Positions 7,196-16,508 of a stretch of 64,000 nt of DNA are shown piece by piece. Within the stretch, counting starts at the first letter, position 1. Each line of letters begins with the position of its first letter. The position numbers and the translations under genes are program-made. The stretch lies in contig CAWFGJ010000013.1 in the NCBI GenBank assembly GCA_963815355.1, forward strand, positions 744,001 to 808,000, written 5' to 3'. The notes under the pieces are model-generated. The model had not been told where the DNA came from and searched no databases. It saw nothing but the letters and a program-made list of their open reading frames with translations. This DNA is from JAPUEK01 sp963815355 (lineage in GTDB: Bacteria > Pseudomonadota > Alphaproteobacteria > Rhodobacterales > Rhodobacteraceae).

Positions 7196-7720
7196 ATGAC
7201 AAGCTGGATGACACGCGCCCTTTCCGTGGCTGTGATCTCTTTGACAGGGCAATACGCACTGGCTCAGGAATCCACCAACCGAGTGGCAACGATGACGGAC
7301 TGGAGCGTTTTCGCAGAAAACAGCCCCAAGGAATGCTGGGGTGTGTCCAGCCCCAAAGAGACCGTGAACTCCCGGGATGGGCAGCCGGTTTCGGTGCGGC
7401 GCGGGGATATCCTGCTGTTCGTCACCTTCCGCGCTGGCACCGGCAAGGGCGAGATTTCCTTTACCGGCGGCTATCCGTTTGCCGATGGGTCCACCGTCGG
7501 CCTGAACGTCGATGGCAATGACTACCAGTTGCTCAGTCAAGGTGAATGGGCATGGCCAAGCACACCGGCGGATGATGCCACCATTCTGGCGGCCATGAAA
7601 AAGGGCTCGTCAGCGGTGCTGACAGCGCAGTCCGGCAAAGGAACGCAGACCAAGGACACATTCTCGCTGCGCGGATTTACCGCCGCGATGACCGAGGCTG
7701 AAAAGCGCTGCGTGAATTAA
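7196..7720 (+). CDS. Invasion-associated locus B (IalB) family protein
   Basis: A 174-residue exported protein with an N-terminal signal peptide (hydrophobic core ending YALAQ). The body shows the IalB pattern: an early W-S-V-F..CW segment, GDILLFVTF, a central YPFADGS-like strand and a C-terminal Cys in AEKRCVN that can pair with the Cys near residue 47. IalB proteins are periplasmic or outer-membrane associated; in Bartonella they aid erythrocyte invasion, but in free-living Rhodobacterales the role is unknown. It is monocistronic, ending at a terminator. Confidence 0.88.
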   Translation: MTSWMTRALSVAVISLTGQYALAQESTNRVATMTDWSVFAENSPKECWGVSSPKETVNSRDGQPVSVRRGDILLFVTFRAGTGKGEISFTGGYPFADGSTVGLNVDGNDYQLLSQGEWAWPSTPADDATILAAMKKGSSAVLTAQSGKGTQTKDTFSLRGFTAAMTEAEKRCVN

Positions 7721-7744
7721 TCGACCCAAACCTGCAAGAATTCG

Positions 7745-7770
7745 GGCCTCGGCATTGCGCCGGGGCCTTT
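7745..7770 (+). terminator. Terminator downstream of ialB
   Basis: GGCCTCGGC / GCCGGGGCC (7745-7753 with 7759-7767) forms a 9-bp stem with one G-T pair and a 5-base loop, followed by TTTGCATTT. It separates ialB from rlmN. Confidence 0.5.
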
Positions 7771-7841
7771 GCATTTCTGTTGGTTCCGTTTTGGTCACGA
7801 ATCCCCTATATCACCGTCTTCCAGCCCAAGGACGACCGCCC

Positions 7842-9062
7842 ATGATGACCCAGACCCCCGGCCCCACCCCCTCTGGCCAAGCAAATGCGCCCATCACGCA
7901 AGACGTTCTGACCCTGCCGCGCAAACTGCCCGAAGGCGGCAAGCCCAATCTTGTGGGCATGACCCGCGACCAGATGCGCGCGGCCCTGATCGCTGCAGGC
8001 ACCGCGGAAAAGCAGGCCAAGATGCGCGTCGGGCAGGTCTGGCAGTGGGTCTACCATTGGGGCGTGCGCGATTTCAGCAAGATGTCGAACCTTGCCAAAG
8101 ACTACCGGGCGCTGCTGTCGGAAAACTTCGTGCTGGAAGTCCCCGAAGTGGTGACCAAGCAAATCTCTGCAGACGGCACCCGTAAATATCTTGTGCGTAT
8201 TGCCGGCGGGCATGAGGTAGAGGTGGTCTATATCCCCGAAACCGATCGCGGAACGCTGTGCATCTCCAGCCAGGTCGGTTGCACGTTGACCTGCACCTTT
8301 TGCCACACCGGAACCCAAAAGCTGGTGCGCAACCTGACCGCGGCGGAAATCGTCGGGCAGGTCATGCTGGCGCGGGACGACCTGGACGAATGGCCCGTCC
8401 CCGGCGCACCCAAGGAAGAAACCCGGCTTATCAGCAACGTCGTCCTGATGGGCATGGGCGAGCCGCTCTATAACTTTGAGAACGTTCGCGATGCGATGAA
8501 AGTGGTGATGGATAACGAAGGCATCGCCCTTGGTCGCCGCCGCATCACACTGTCCACCTCTGGCGTGGTGCCGGAAATCGCCCGGACAGCCACGGAAATC
8601 GGCTGTTTGCTGGCGGTCTCGTTCCATGCCACCACCGATGCCGTGCGCGATGTCTTGGTTCCGATCAACAAGAAATGGAACATCGAGACCCTGCTTGAAA
8701 CGCTAAAAGCCTATCCCGGATTGTCAAACTCTGAGCGGATCACCTTTGAATACGTGATGCTTGACGGGGTCAACGACACCAAGGAAGACGCGCATCGGTT
8801 GGTCAAACTGCTGGAAGGCATTCCGGCCAAAGTCAATTTGATCCCTTTCAACGAATGGCCCGGCGCGCCCTACAAAAGATCCTCCGGCAACCGGATTCAC
8901 GCCTTTGCCGACATCATTTATAACGCCGGCTATGCCAGCCCGATCCGCACACCGCGCGGCGAAGACATCATGGCCGCCTGCGGCCAGCTTAAATCAGCCA
9001 CCGAAAAGCAGCGAAAATCAGTGCGGAAACCGCCGCTTGATGGCGTTGACGCAGCGGTATGA
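7842..9062 (+). CDS. rlmN: Dual-specificity 23S rRNA/tRNA adenine-C2 methyltransferase RlmN
   Basis: A radical-SAM enzyme that methylates A2503 of 23S rRNA and A37 of some tRNAs. The 406-residue protein has the CX3CX2C cluster at Cys147, Cys151 and Cys154 (GCTLTCTFCHTG), the SAM-binding MGMGEPLYNF segment, LSTSGVVP, and the C-terminal AACGQLK whose Cys carries the methyl intermediate. ATG 7842 (MMTQTPGP) is used; the frame upstream is not RlmN-like. The N-terminal 25 residues are a Pro/Thr-rich extension common in Rhodobacterales. Confidence 0.96.
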   Translation: MMTQTPGPTPSGQANAPITQDVLTLPRKLPEGGKPNLVGMTRDQMRAALIAAGTAEKQAKMRVGQVWQWVYHWGVRDFSKMSNLAKDYRALLSENFVLEVPEVVTKQISADGTRKYLVRIAGGHEVEVVYIPETDRGTLCISSQVGCTLTCTFCHTGTQKLVRNLTAAEIVGQVMLARDDLDEWPVPGAPKEETRLISNVVLMGMGEPLYNFENVRDAMKVVMDNEGIALGRRRITLSTSGVVPEIARTATEIGCLLAVSFHATTDAVRDVLVPINKKWNIETLLETLKAYPGLSNSERITFEYVMLDGVNDTKEDAHRLVKLLEGIPAKVNLIPFNEWPGAPYKRSSGNRIHAFADIIYNAGYASPIRTPRGEDIMAACGQLKSATEKQRKSVRKPPLDGVDAAV

Positions 9063-9198
9063 CGGCTTGGGCCAAGCGGAATAAAAGTAATTGTATCGTA
9101 ACAAGCGTCGGCGTGCCAAAAGAGGGCAAGCGCGCAGGGCTTTTACGGTCTTAGGGCAGAGGCGCGACAAGAATGAAATCAGGCTTCAGGGAAAAGGC

Positions 9199-10236
9199 AT
9201 GACAGACAATACCACAGAGCCGCAGGAATCTGCGCGTTCGGCAAGAGAATGGGTTCAGGTTCTTGCCAAATACCGGGATCCGTCGACCCGTCGCAGCCTT
9301 TTGGAACTGGCGGTAACACTTGTTCCGTTCCTGGCCTTGTGGGCGCTGGCATGGGTTTCCCTGTCATTCAGCTACTGGTTGGCTTTCGCCATCGCGGTGC
9401 TGAACGGCATGTTTCTGGTCCGCATATTCGTGATCCAACATGATTGCGGACATGCCTCTTACTTCACCAACCGGACTCTTTCGGATTGGGTCGGCCGCGC
9501 ACTTGGCGTGCTGACGTTGACGCCTTATGACGTTTGGCGGCGCACACATTCCATACACCATTCCCACCACGGCGATCTGGACAAGCGCGGCATCGGTGAC
9601 GTGCTGACCCTGACCGTCGAGGAATACCGCTCCCGCAGCCCGATGGGGCGGCTTTTGTACCGGACCTACCGCAACCCATTGGTTTTGTTTGTTCTGGGGC
9701 CAAGCTATCTGTTCATCTTGCAAAACCGCCTGCCATTCGGGCTGATGAATTCCGGCTGGCGCTACTGGACCTCTGCCATGGGCACCAACGCGATTATCGC
9801 CATCGTTCTGGGCCTGATGATCTGGCTTGGCGGCTTCATGCCCGTGCTGCTGATCTTTCTTCCGACCTCAGTCATCGCGGGGACGATCGGGGTCTGGTTG
9901 TTCTACGTCCAGCACCAGTTTGAGGAAACCCACTGGTCCAAGAACCCAGACTGGCAGATCCATGACGCGGCGCTGTCGGGCAGTTCGCACTACGTTCTGC
10001 CGCAACCCCTGCGCTGGCTGACGGCAAACATCGGCATCCACCATGTGCACCATCTCTACAGCCGTATCCCGTTCTACCGGCTGTCCGAAGTGTTGCGCGA
10101 TCACCGCGCCTTGGCCGAAGCGCAGCGTCTTACGATCCGCGAAAGCCTTGCATCGGTGCGCCTGCATTTGTGGGACGAAAAGCTACAGCGCTTGATGTCT
10201 TTCCGCGAGGCGAACCGGATCTACGGCCCGATCTAA
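9199..10236 (+). CDS. Membrane fatty acid desaturase (acyl-lipid type)
   Basis: A 345-residue membrane di-iron enzyme that introduces cis double bonds into fatty acyl chains. The three His boxes are present: HDCGH (81-85), HSIHHSHH (117-124) and HHVHH near residue 280. Pairs of hydrophobic segments lie around 40-75 and 185-230. ATG 9199 follows a weak GGGAAAAGG site and gives the family-typical N-terminus. Most similar in pattern to delta-12/omega-6 desaturases, but regiospecificity cannot be read from sequence. Its 3' end overlaps the convergent antiporter by four bases. Confidence 0.88.
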   Translation: MTDNTTEPQESARSAREWVQVLAKYRDPSTRRSLLELAVTLVPFLALWALAWVSLSFSYWLAFAIAVLNGMFLVRIFVIQHDCGHASYFTNRTLSDWVGRALGVLTLTPYDVWRRTHSIHHSHHGDLDKRGIGDVLTLTVEEYRSRSPMGRLLYRTYRNPLVLFVLGPSYLFILQNRLPFGLMNSGWRYWTSAMGTNAIIAIVLGLMIWLGGFMPVLLIFLPTSVIAGTIGVWLFYVQHQFEETHWSKNPDWQIHDAALSGSSHYVLPQPLRWLTANIGIHHVHHLYSRIPFYRLSEVLRDHRALAEAQRLTIRESLASVRLHLWDEKLQRLMSFREANRIYGPI

Positions 10237-11531
10237 TCGGTCTTTTCGCTGGCTTCTGGCGCGCCGTGGCTTTGCTCTGCAACCACGGCGCGTGGCACTT
10301 CGGCCCCTCCGGCACGCTGGGCGGCGCGACGATCAACAAGATGAAATAGCAGCGGATTAAGCAAGACAGACACCAGCGCGCCCGCGACCACCATGTCTTT
10401 CGCCTCATTTGGCAAGATGTGCAGCGAAATCCCCATGACAACCAAAATGAACGAAAACTCCCCAATCTGGGCAAGGCTTGCCGCGATGGTCAGCGCTTCG
10501 CCTTCGGCATAGCCGTAAGCCCGCATGATCCAGTAGGCGATGGCGGATTTGACCAGCAGCACGATCGCAATGGTTGCCAGCAGGGCAACGGGGTTTTCCA
10601 CCACCGCCATCGGGTCGAACATCATCCCGACGGATACAAAGAACAACACCGCGAAAGCATCGCGCAGCGGCAAGGTTTCCTTCATCGCTTGGGTCGAAAG
10701 CGTGGAAGACGACATGACCATCCCCGCAAAGAACGCCCCAAGCGCGAACGAGACCCCAAAGAACAGCGCAGAGGCATTGGCCACGCCAAGCGCGATGGAA
10801 AGCACGGACAGGCGGAACAACTCCCGCTGGCCCGTATGGGCAACATAGTGCAGCACCCACGGGATGAACTTGCGCCCCACCACCAACATCAACGCGACAA
10901 AGGCCGCGACCTTTACCGCCGTTATCAACAGGCTCGCCGCCACGGGGCCAATGCCGATGCGGGTCACTTCGGCCACGCCCTCTTCCAACGGCACCGATCG
11001 GCCGCCCATCACACCCGAAAGCGGCGGGATCAACACCAAGGCCACCACCATCGCCAGATCTTCCACGATCAGCCAGCCAACCGCGATGCGCCCCTGCTCG
11101 GTCTGCACAAGGCCGCGCTCTTGCATGGCGCGCAACAGCACCACGGTTGAGGCCACCGACAGCGCCAGCCCAAAGATCACCGCCGCCCCAATCCCCCAGC
11201 CCATCAGCAAGGCCAGCGCGACCCCTGCCGCCGTCGCCACCGCCATTTGCCCGAGTGCGCCCGGTATGGCGATCGCCTTGACCGACAACAGGTCGCGCGG
11301 CGAGAAATGAAGCCCTACCCCGAACATCAGCAAGATCACCCCGATCTCGGCCAACTCAGTCGCAAGCTCTTGATCCGCCACATAACCCGGTGTGAAAGGC
11401 CCGATGAAGACACCCGCCAACAGATAGCCCGCGATCATCGGCAACCGCAGGCGATGCGCGATCAGCGCCAGCACAAAGGCGAGCGACAGGCCTACCACCA
11501 AGGTCGTGATCAAGGGTGTTTCGTGGGGCAT
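10233..11531 (-). CDS. CPA2-family cation:proton antiporter (KefB/YbaL-like membrane part)
   Basis: A 432-residue inner-membrane antiporter with about 12-13 hydrophobic helices. Family marks are RLRLPMIAGYLLAGVFIGPF at the N-terminus, an EIGVILLMFGVGLHFS helix and an AQIGEFSFIL helix near the C-terminus. It exchanges K+ or Na+ for protons in pH and osmotic homeostasis. Unlike YbaL or KefB, it has no C-terminal TrkA-N (RCK) domain, only a charged tail of about 30 residues, so nucleotide gating as in Kef systems is not expected. Confidence 0.88.
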   Translation of the reverse strand: MPHETPLITTLVVGLSLAFVLALIAHRLRLPMIAGYLLAGVFIGPFTPGYVADQELATELAEIGVILLMFGVGLHFSPRDLLSVKAIAIPGALGQMAVATAAGVALALLMGWGIGAAVIFGLALSVASTVVLLRAMQERGLVQTEQGRIAVGWLIVEDLAMVVALVLIPPLSGVMGGRSVPLEEGVAEVTRIGIGPVAASLLITAVKVAAFVALMLVVGRKFIPWVLHYVAHTGQRELFRLSVLSIALGVANASALFFGVSFALGAFFAGMVMSSSTLSTQAMKETLPLRDAFAVLFFVSVGMMFDPMAVVENPVALLATIAIVLLVKSAIAYWIMRAYGYAEGEALTIAASLAQIGEFSFILVVMGISLHILPNEAKDMVVAGALVSVLLNPLLFHLVDRRAAQRAGGAEVPRAVVAEQSHGAPEASEKTD

Positions 11532-11712
11532 CTATGCTCCTTTAGGGTCGGGGGTGATGGGGCTTGATGTCAAACTAAACGCTCACCCTGCAAGCGCAAG
11601 CCACCGGGGCGCTGCGGGTGGTCACAAATTTCTCCTCAATATGTCAGTGTGTTACTGATTGCGCCCACCAAAGCGGATTGACCACTTTACACAAGCTGCT
11701 ACCCCTTGGCCC

Positions 11713-12927
11713 ATGACGGTCCCAGTCCTGCCCAATGCTCTCGCCAGACGGCTTTTTCTGCATCGCCACGCCCTTGCCGAGCCGCCAACCGGCCCGGCCA
11801 AAGGCGCCGATCTTGCCGCTCTGATCCGCCGGATCGGCTTTGTGCAGATTGATACCATCAACACGGTGGAGCGCGCCCACCACATGATCTTGTGGTCGCG
11901 GCGCCAAAGTTACCGCCCAGAGTCTCTCAAACCCTTGCTGGAACGTGACCGGCATATGTTTGAACACTGGACCCATGACGCCTCCATCCTGCCGATCGGG
12001 CTGTTCCCGCTGTGGAAACACCGGTTCGAAATTGACCGCGACCGCCTGCACCGGCATTGGCAGCGCTGGTTCCGTGAAGGCTATGAGGCGCAGTTTGACA
12101 CGATCCTGCAACGGGTCGCCGATCAGGGGCCGGTCACCTCGTCGGATGTAGGCGAAGGCGAGGCGCGGGGCAAAGGCGGGTGGTGGGATTGGCATCCCTC
12201 CAAAACTGCGCTGGAATGGCTCTGGCGAACAGGGCAGCTTTCGGTCACCCGGCGGGACGGCTTTCAGAAGGTTTATGATCTGACAGAACGGGTTATCCCG
12301 GCACCCTTGCTTCAGGAAAGCCATGAGCACGGCGCGATGGTCGCTTGGGCTTGCGGCTCGGCATTGGACCATCTGGGTTTTGCTACGGCGTCCGAGGTGC
12401 AATCCTACTGGAAGGCGACAACCCCGGAACAGGCAAAAACCTGGGCCATTGCGGCGCTGGCCAAGGGGCACGTGATCGAGGTGGATATCGAGGGCCACGA
12501 CGGCACCCTGCGCCGAAGCCTCGCCCGCCCCGAGGTGTTTCAGGCCGCCGCAGATGCGCCCGAGCCTCCCAACCGCCTGCGCATCCTCTCGCCCTTCGAT
12601 CCGGCCCTGCGCGACCGTGATCGCGCACAACGTCTGTTCGGCTTTTTCTACCGGATCGAAGTTTTCGTACCCGAACCGAAACGCCAATACGGCTACTACG
12701 TGTTCCCGGTCTTGGAGGGCGACCGCCTGATCGGGCGCATTGACGTCAAGGCCTTTCGCGATGCTGGAACGCTGCGGGTCAAAGCCTTCTGGCCGGAATC
12801 CGGTGTGCGGTTTGGCAGCGGCCGCCAGCAACGGCTAGAGGCGGAACTGGAGCGGATGGCGGCGTTCTCGGGCTGCGCGCAGGTGGCGTTTGCGGAGGGC
12901 TGGCTGCGCGACACGCTCGGCCCATAA
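11713..12927 (+). CDS. Winged-helix YcaQ/AlkZ-family protein (HTH_42), probable DNA glycosylase
   Basis: A 404-residue protein with three winged-helix modules. The N-terminal part contains RRIGFVQIDTINTVERAHH; the Q-I-D triad corresponds to the catalytic QxD motif of E. coli YcaQ and Streptomyces AlkZ glycosylases that unhook interstrand crosslinks and other alkyl damage. Further family segments are FEHWTHDASILP and LSPFDPALRDRDRAQRLFGF. The start ATG 11713 is chosen because it precedes LARRLFLHRHAL, the conserved opening helix. It is monocistronic. Enzymatic activity is inferred from the family and the intact QID. Confidence 0.85.
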   Translation: MTVPVLPNALARRLFLHRHALAEPPTGPAKGADLAALIRRIGFVQIDTINTVERAHHMILWSRRQSYRPESLKPLLERDRHMFEHWTHDASILPIGLFPLWKHRFEIDRDRLHRHWQRWFREGYEAQFDTILQRVADQGPVTSSDVGEGEARGKGGWWDWHPSKTALEWLWRTGQLSVTRRDGFQKVYDLTERVIPAPLLQESHEHGAMVAWACGSALDHLGFATASEVQSYWKATTPEQAKTWAIAALAKGHVIEVDIEGHDGTLRRSLARPEVFQAAADAPEPPNRLRILSPFDPALRDRDRAQRLFGFFYRIEVFVPEPKRQYGYYVFPVLEGDRLIGRIDVKAFRDAGTLRVKAFWPESGVRFGSGRQQRLEAELERMAAFSGCAQVAFAEGWLRDTLGP

Positions 12928-13020
12928 CACCTCACCACCACCTGCGCCCTCTTCCGGCGATCTTCTTTTTATCTTCCCGCGTTCTTCCCACCGCCCGCCC
13001 CTCGGGCGCAGCAACTTGCC

Positions 13021-13053
13021 CTTCATCTCGGCAAAAATACTCCCGCCGGAGGC
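13021..13053. repeat. Degenerate Rhodobacterales intergenic repeat, copy 1
   Basis: A short segment with an A-rich core (GGCAAAAATACTCCCGCCGG) followed by a GC-rich inverted repeat, preceded at 12960-12985 by GATCTTC-type pyrimidine runs. A related segment (CTCTAAATATCCCCCGCGG) lies at 56731, also next to GATC-rich purine runs. I recall similar tracts between genes across Rhodobacterales, but no search was possible. Confidence 0.45.
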
Positions 13054-13080
13054 ACCCGCCGGCGCCCCCGCACCCCACCG

Positions 13081-13899
13081 TCAGGGCTTGGGCCAGGCGT
13101 CAATGGCGGCCAGTGCTTCTTGCGAGGTCTCGACGATCTGGAACAGCTTCAGATCATCGGGCGAGATCACCCCCGCCTCGGCCAGCATCGGCCAGTTCAC
13201 CACATTCTCCCACCAGTCGCGACCAAACAGCAAGAACGGCAGCGGCTTCATCCGGCGGGTCTGGATCAAGGTCAACGCCTCAAACATCTCATCCATCGTG
13301 CCAAAGCCGCCCGGAAAGACGCAGATTGCCGCCGCCCGCATCAGAAAATGCATTTTGCGGATCGCGAAATAGTGGAAGTTAAAGCTGAGGTCCGGCGTCA
13401 CATATTCGTTGGGCGCCTGCTCATGCGGCAGCACGATATTCAGGCCGATGGAATAGCCGCCCGCCTCGGACGCGCCCCGGTTGCCTGCCTCCATCACGCC
13501 GGGGCCGCCGCCGGTGACGATGACCCGTTCCTTGCCACCCGCCGCAAGGCTGCGCTCGGTCATGGCAAAGGCAAAGCGCCGGGCCTCTTCGTAATAGCGC
13601 GTCAGGTCAGCAAGCTGAGGGGTCTTGGCATCCGCCTTATGCACCGGGTCTGGAATGCGTGCACCGCCGAACAGCACCACGGTGGACCGGATGCCGTGTT
13701 CGTCCAGCATCATCTCGGGTTTCAGCAATTCCAGTTGCAGCCGGACCGGGCGCAACTCTTCCCGGGTCAGAAACTCTGGGTCCGCAAAGGCAAGCCTGTA
13801 GGCGGGCGCGCGGGTTTGCGGCGTATCCGGGATACGGTGGGTGGCCGCGACATCCTGAATGGAATCGCGAAACGGGTGCGGGCGGGGTTCGTCTTTCAT
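13081..13899 (-). CDS. LOG family protein (lonely-guy type nucleotide phosphoribohydrolase)
   Basis: A 272-residue Rossmann-like protein with both LOG signatures, GGGPGVMEAGNRGA and PGGFGTMDE, whose Arg/Glu residues form the active site. LOG enzymes release adenine-type bases from nucleoside 5'-monophosphates (cytokinin activation in plants); older databases call them lysine decarboxylases, for which there is no support. The protein is longer than minimal LOGs, with an N-terminal 80-residue extension typical of the TIGR00730 group II/long subgroup. It is divergent from dapD with 81 bases between the starts. Confidence 0.9.
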   Translation of the reverse strand: MKDEPRPHPFRDSIQDVAATHRIPDTPQTRAPAYRLAFADPEFLTREELRPVRLQLELLKPEMMLDEHGIRSTVVLFGGARIPDPVHKADAKTPQLADLTRYYEEARRFAFAMTERSLAAGGKERVIVTGGGPGVMEAGNRGASEAGGYSIGLNIVLPHEQAPNEYVTPDLSFNFHYFAIRKMHFLMRAAAICVFPGGFGTMDEMFEALTLIQTRRMKPLPFLLFGRDWWENVVNWPMLAEAGVISPDDLKLFQIVETSQEALAAIDAWPKP

Positions 13900-13980
13900 A
13901 CTGTCCTGCGCGATTGCATGGGATGGTCCTTAGCCTTATAGGCTCAGCCGACCGTGACCAACCGAAAAAGGGATGCCCCC

Positions 13981-14814
13981 ATGTCCAACGCCACCAATGC
14001 CGCCCTTGAATCCGCAATCGAAGCCGCATGGGAGGCACGTGACACCATCAGCCCCGCCACCAAAGGCGAGACCCGCGACGCCATTGAGGCCACGCTGACC
14101 GCGCTGGATTCGGGCACGCTGCGGGTCGCGGAAAAGCGGGGCGCGGATTGGCATGTGAACCAATGGGCCAAAAAAGCGGTGCTGATGTCGTTCCGGCTGA
14201 CCGATATGTATGAAATCTCGGGCAGCAATGGCGGGTCAAACTGGTGGGACAAGGTTGCCTCCAAGTTCCAGGGCTGGACCGAGGCCGATTGGCGCAGCGC
14301 GGGGTTCCGGGCGGTTCCGGGCTCTATCGTCCGGCGCTCGGCCTTTATCGGCAAGGGCGTGGTGCTGATGCCGTCGTTCGTCAACATCGGCGCCTATGTC
14401 GATGAGGGCTCGATGGTGGATGGCTGGGCCACGGTCGGGTCTTGCGCGCAGATCGGCAAGAACGTGCACCTGTCGGGCGGCGTTGGCATTGGCGGCGTGT
14501 TGGAGCCGATGCAGGCTGGCCCGACCATCATCGAAGACAACTGCTTTATCGGCGCGCGGTCCGAGGTGGTCGAAGGCTGCATCATCCGCGAAGGATCGGT
14601 TCTGGGGATGGGCGTGTTCATCGGCAAATCCACCAAGATCGTTGACCGGGAAACCGGGGCGGTGATGTATGGCGAAGTGCCGGCCGGGTCGGTTGTGGTC
14701 GCGGGCTCGATGCCGTCCAAGGGCGGGATCAACCTGTATTGCGCCGTGATCGTGAAGAAGGTGGACGCGCAGACGCGGTCCAAGACCAGCATCAACGAAT
14801 TGCTGCGCGACTAA
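13981..14814 (+). CDS. dapD: 2,3,4,5-tetrahydropyridine-2,6-dicarboxylate N-succinyltransferase
   Basis: Succinylates tetrahydrodipicolinate in the succinylase branch of the lysine/diaminopimelate pathway. The 277-residue sequence has the left-handed beta-helix hexapeptide pattern from about residue 105 (IGKGVVLMPSFVNIGAYVDE, then VGSCAQIGKNVHLSGGVGIG) and the family segment PTIIEDNCFIGARSEVVEG. ATG 13981 is preceded by AAAAAGGG; an upstream ATG at 13954 adds an unlikely basic tail. The partner enzyme DapE is encoded 1.7 kb downstream, so this is a dap region. Confidence 0.96.
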   Translation: MSNATNAALESAIEAAWEARDTISPATKGETRDAIEATLTALDSGTLRVAEKRGADWHVNQWAKKAVLMSFRLTDMYEISGSNGGSNWWDKVASKFQGWTEADWRSAGFRAVPGSIVRRSAFIGKGVVLMPSFVNIGAYVDEGSMVDGWATVGSCAQIGKNVHLSGGVGIGGVLEPMQAGPTIIEDNCFIGARSEVVEGCIIREGSVLGMGVFIGKSTKIVDRETGAVMYGEVPAGSVVVAGSMPSKGGINLYCAVIVKKVDAQTRSKTSINELLRD

Positions 14815-14850
14815 GCGCGAGAGGCCCTTGCAAGGGTTTGGGGAAAGACG

Positions 14851-15225
14851 ATGACCGATCAGGATGATTTCGACGCGGCACCAAAACCGGCCAAGGACGC
14901 GCCTGCCAAGGTAAAGCGGCCCCAGCAGGTCTATACTCTGGTGGTCGAGGTCGGCCGCAAATCGGGCGACGGCCTGCCCGACAAGGCGACCGGCGCGGCC
15001 TTGATGATCTACGCCAGCGGCGTGGATGAGGCCGAGGCCGTGCGCGAAACGGTGGCTATTCTGAAAGAGGCTGATCTCGCCCCCTTGGATGTCAGCGGCT
15101 ATGGCACGCTGGAAGAGCGGTTGAAGGCCGGCGATGAGATCGACGCCGAAGAGCGCGAATTGATGGACCGGGCCTTGGCCGAAAACTCGGTCGTCGTGGC
15201 GCAGATGACGCCGTTTTTCGACTGA
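14851..15225 (+). CDS. Conserved hypothetical protein downstream of dapD
   Basis: A 124-residue soluble, acidic protein with a 20-residue Lys/Pro/Ala-rich N-terminus, then a compact alpha/beta domain (QVYTLVVEVGRKSGDGLPDK ... GYGTLEERLKAGDEIDAEER). The start ATG is preceded by GGGGAAAG. It lies 36 bases after dapD and is probably co-transcribed. I recognise it only as one of the proteins accompanying dapD in Rhodobacterales; no function can be assigned. Confidence 0.75.
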   Translation: MTDQDDFDAAPKPAKDAPAKVKRPQQVYTLVVEVGRKSGDGLPDKATGAALMIYASGVDEAEAVRETVAILKEADLAPLDVSGYGTLEERLKAGDEIDAEERELMDRALAENSVVVAQMTPFFD

Positions 15226-15235
15226 TCTGCCGCCT

Positions 15236-16231
15236 CTAGGCCACCCGGCGGTGGCCAGAGCGCCCCATAAGCGCCATCAGAGTCAGCACTTCATAGGGTT
15301 CAAGCTTGCGTCTCGGGCTGGTGTCGGTCTGCGTATCGGCCAGCAGGATGCAGCCGTCGGCGGCGATCAGCGCGGGCAGGTCAAACACCAGTGCCACCGA
15401 TCCCGCGACCGAGCGGCGCTGTTCGGACAAAGCGGTGCGTCCGTCGACCATGGCACCTGCGGGCACCAGCACCTCATCCTCGCCAAAGAGATATTCGACC
15501 TCGGCCCCTTCGAGGGCCACATGCTGATCCGCCGAGATCAGCAGGTCATGTTCCGCGCCAAAGAACGGCGCGCGCAGCAGCACGGGCGCGAAAGAGCCGC
15601 AGGCGGGCAGTTCAAACCGCTGCAGCGCGCGCAGAGGCATAAAGCCGTCGTCGATGGTCCAGATCATGTCGCCGGGTCGCAGATGCCCCGCCGCGACCGG
15701 GCCGCGATCGGTTTCCACCGGGGTGCGCTGGCCGATCCACGGTGCGCGTGCCGGCAAGGAAAAGCCCCGCGTCAGGCCGAACCAAAGCACCGCGCGGTGC
15801 TGGCGGAGCCTGTGCGGCGGATGTGACAGTGCGCGGATATCAGCGGGCCGCAGCGGCAGCGGGTTGTCGCCTTGCGCGACCAGCGGGGTGAAATCGGCGC
15901 TGCCCAGCAGTTCAAAGCGCATGTCCCAGCGGCGGGCGGGGGCGTCAAAGCCAAATGTCAGCCGCCCGGTGCCCAGCGTCTCGGGCAAGCGCCCCGGCAG
16001 CACATGGCGTTGCACGCTGCGCCCTTGGCGATGCAGCAAGACAAGGCCCGCTTCGGGATCGTGGAACAGGGCAAAGGTGCGCGGCCAGCCGGTGTTGTCC
16101 TGATGGTCCAGCAGCACGACGGCGCCATCCAGCGGCAGCGCAAACTCCACCAGAAACTGCCCGGCACCCAGCAAGTCCGGCATCGGGCCTTCGTTGCTGC
16201 GATCCGAAAGGGCGAGCCAGTCGTCAGTCAC
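15236..16231 (-). CDS. Hint-domain (Hint_2 type) protein lacking the N-terminal nucleophile Cys
   Basis: A 331-residue protein. Residues about 168-300 match the Hedgehog/intein-like Hint_2 domain: TPVETDRGPVAAGHLRPGDM, then a central strand pair and the histidine block SADQHVALEGAEVEYLFG. In autoprocessing Hint domains the block begins with Cys (CFxxGTxI); here it reads PWIGQRTPVE, so the nucleophile is absent. The N-terminal 160 residues are a beta-rich domain I do not recognise. GTG 16231 is preceded by AGGGGG. It is convergent with the dapD pair; a role in surface adhesion or assembly is conceivable but unproven. Confidence 0.75.
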   Translation of the reverse strand: MTDDWLALSDRSNEGPMPDLLGAGQFLVEFALPLDGAVVLLDHQDNTGWPRTFALFHDPEAGLVLLHRQGRSVQRHVLPGRLPETLGTGRLTFGFDAPARRWDMRFELLGSADFTPLVAQGDNPLPLRPADIRALSHPPHRLRQHRAVLWFGLTRGFSLPARAPWIGQRTPVETDRGPVAAGHLRPGDMIWTIDDGFMPLRALQRFELPACGSFAPVLLRAPFFGAEHDLLISADQHVALEGAEVEYLFGEDEVLVPAGAMVDGRTALSEQRRSVAGSVALVFDLPALIAADGCILLADTQTDTSPRRKLEPYEVLTLMALMGRSGHRRVA

Positions 16232-16508
16232 ACGGCCCCCTTTCGCTGCGGGTGGCAGAAGCGGTGGGAACGGGCGGCGGGGCCATAGCTTGTCCTTGGG
16301 TCAGGGTCGCGCGCGCCTACCAGAGATGGTGAGGTTTCGACGGAAATCATAGACTTCGCGGCAGGCGATGTCACCCCTTCGCGGTCTGTTCTACCTAAGG
16401 TTGCATCGCGTTCCGCGCGGCGGTGGCTTGCAAGACACAGATTGCAGATGGTTGCGGCGGTGCAAGGGGCGCGCTACCTCTTTGGCAACGGAATGAACGG
16501 AGCCTGAC

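Noticed and set aside
13081..13899. Lysine decarboxylase
   Set aside because: The PGGxGTxxE and GGGPGVMEAGNRGA motifs are those of LOG phosphoribohydrolases; there is no PLP site.
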